Assembly (NCBI GenBank): GCA_950059285.1
Contig: CATLTV010000034.1
Location: forward strand, 1-35,179
From: an uncultured Pseudomonadota bacterium
Lineage (GTDB): Bacteria; Myxococcota_A; Bradymonadia; Bradymonadales; Bradymonadaceae
DNA length: 35,179 nt
Direction: 5' to 3'
The notes below the pieces were generated by a model that saw nothing but the letters and a program-made list of their open reading frames with translations, searched no databases and had not been told where the DNA came from. The stretch's first letter is position 1. Each line of letters opens with the position of its first letter. Shown here in pieces: positions 34,112 through 35,179 of the stretch. The position numbers and the translations under genes are program-made.

Positions 34112-35179
34112 CTAAAACCCAAGAGGTTCACTCAGCCATGACGCATAAGTATCCGTGAATACAAACTCCCTCTGCCCCCACACCCAGCCCCCCATGGCAC
34201 ACATCTTCTCACTGCGCTCAAGATACACGCTATAATTGTGTGGCACACGCACCCCACGAAGCCTTAATTTACTTGCTATCTCAATTATATAATTTTCAAA
34301 CTCACTGGCACTAAACGCAAAGCTAAAGAACCTCAACTGTCTCACATCATCCAGTTTGCCAGCGTCCACAAATGCCTTGAGTTGTGCCAACGAACATTCA
34401 ACCTCCAGCCCCAGATACTTACATCGCACATCAGATGCTTGAATTGCTTTTACGTCCTCATCGCCAAACATCTCGCCCTTGAGCAAGAACTCATCAAGCG
34501 CCTGAAACCAGGACGCCTGCGTGAGCACAGCAGCACTGCCGCCACCCTCAAGCTGATGCGCCACACGATAGTCCTTGAGAGTCTGGTAGGTCGCAATCTG
34601 CTCATAAGCAAAGCCTCGTAAAGCCTCCAGATTCAACGCAGAAAACCCCTCAAGAAGGGAGCGCGTCACACGGTACAAATCGCCCTGCTCAAAGCCCTCT
34701 TCCCGGCTCATCTTGTTGATATCCTCACACCATTTCAGACGCTGTAGTGATGCACCATCTAACGCTGAGATGAACGCACGGGCATGCTCGGCATAGGACT
34801 CAAAATGCTCGGCATCATTGTGAATCACACGCACCTCAAGTGAGGTCAATTGCTGCAACAACTCAGAGCCCGCCAGTGCTTGCAACACCTCCGACTGGTC
34901 CTGTCTGATCATCAACACAAAGCGTTTAAGCGATGGAAAACCAGACGACTTTGCAAATACTTGCATCGACTTTACGTCCCACCCCTCGGTATGTAACTTC
35001 AACACCTCCAACGACTCAAAGTGAGTCGTCTTCACAAACGCTTGAATGTCCTTGCTGTCTGCCCCTGTCAGGTGCAATCGCTTCAAGTTTTTCAAGCCCT
35101 TATCACCTGCAAGAACCTTGAGCACACCCTTGTAATCCTTGCTCAGATCGTGGCGCTCAAAATACAGCTCCTCAAGCCC
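34112..35179 (-). CDS. Leucine-rich-repeat-like protein, upstream copy (5' end outside window)
   Basis: The frame is open to the right edge (356 codons seen); the GTG at 35125 is internal, because codons beyond it continue as LEELYFERHDLSKDYKGVLK, matching LEELYVEIDGG and GVLGELAK of the downstream copy. Shared motifs: LKRLHLTGADSKDIQAF against LRVLSVTGVNAKDIKLF, HFESLEVLKLH, and LGLEVECSLAQLKAFVDAGK against LGLAFDLSKEAFQRLMDAGK. It ends WLSEPLGF, with the stop 6 nt before the next start. Overall it is diverged from its neighbour, so the duplication is not recent. No signal peptide can be judged because the N-terminus is missing. Confidence 0.78.
   Translation of the reverse strand, partial: GLEELYFERHDLSKDYKGVLKVLAGDKGLKNLKRLHLTGADSKDIQAFVKTTHFESLEVLKLHTEGWDVKSMQVFAKSSGFPSLKRFVLMIRQDQSEVLQALAGSELLQQLTSLEVRVIHNDAEHFESYAEHARAFISALDGASLQRLKWCEDINKMSREEGFEQGDLYRVTRSLLEGFSALNLEALRGFAYEQIATYQTLKDYRVAHQLEGGGSAAVLTQASWFQALDEFLLKGEMFGDEDVKAIQASDVRCKYLGLEVECSLAQLKAFVDAGKLDDVRQLRFFSFAFSASEFENYIIEIASKLRLRGVRVPHNYSVYLERSEKMCAMGGWVWGQREFVFTDTYASWLSEPLGF

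Noticed and set aside
1-35179. tRNA, rRNA or known riboswitch genes
   Set aside because: None of their conserved sequence blocks was recognised on either strand by eye.

Overview
The window looks like a chromosomal segment of a Gram-negative, secretion-rich bacterium of the deltaproteobacterial sphere (Myxococcota / Bradymonadota-like). The main reasons are a giant exported protein built of Myxococcus-type four-cysteine repeats, several large lipoproteins with small disulfide modules, an outer-membrane barrel candidate, an E2/E3 2-oxoacid dehydrogenase pair and a FadR-etfBA locus. The lineage is inferred from protein style only. No rRNA, tRNA, CRISPR array, insertion sequence or phage gene was seen.

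Layout. 1-3495 (minus): 5' part of a giant Cys-rich repeat protein that runs off the left edge. 4056-6787 (plus): sucB and lpd. 6906-7334: truncated haemoglobin. 7353-9137 (minus): unknown 594-aa protein. 9512-15094 (plus): a four-gene unit of M43-type metalloprotease lipoprotein, small exported helical protein, unknown 631-aa protein and exported beta-propeller. 15336-16976 (minus): pyrG. 17297-17926 (plus): barrel protein. 18003-20618 (minus): clpB. 20951-23158 (minus): ceramidase-like lipoprotein. 23293-24282 and 26344-27420 (both minus): two paralogous exported proteins with a shared N-domain and novel two-Cys helical repeats, flanking panP (24754-26265, plus). 27709-30260 (minus): etfA, etfB and a FadR-like TetR regulator with a clear operator. 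30493-32177 (minus): panC and panB. 32390-35179 (minus): two tandem leucine-rich-repeat-like paralogs, the upstream one cut by the right edge.

How the genes fit together. SucB and Lpd are the E2 and E3 of a 2-oxoglutarate dehydrogenase-type complex; E1 is not here. PanP (PLP aspartate decarboxylase) supplies beta-alanine, which PanC joins to pantoate from the PanB branch, so most of pantothenate synthesis is present without the pyruvoyl enzyme PanD. EtfAB passes electrons from acyl-CoA dehydrogenases and sits under a fatty-acid-type repressor.

The most unusual feature is structural. Seven sites carry very long, nearly or fully perfect inverted repeats (27-41 nt arms, 2-5 nt loops). Five of the loops fall into two recurring types: CTGC(G) at 6800, 23201 and 24335, and CGAAG at 17921 and 32297. 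Six lie at gene ends where terminators belong. One, at 24335-24405, lies between two divergent genes where no terminator is expected. The next best leads are the two-Cys repeat paralogs around panP and the uncharacterised protease operon.
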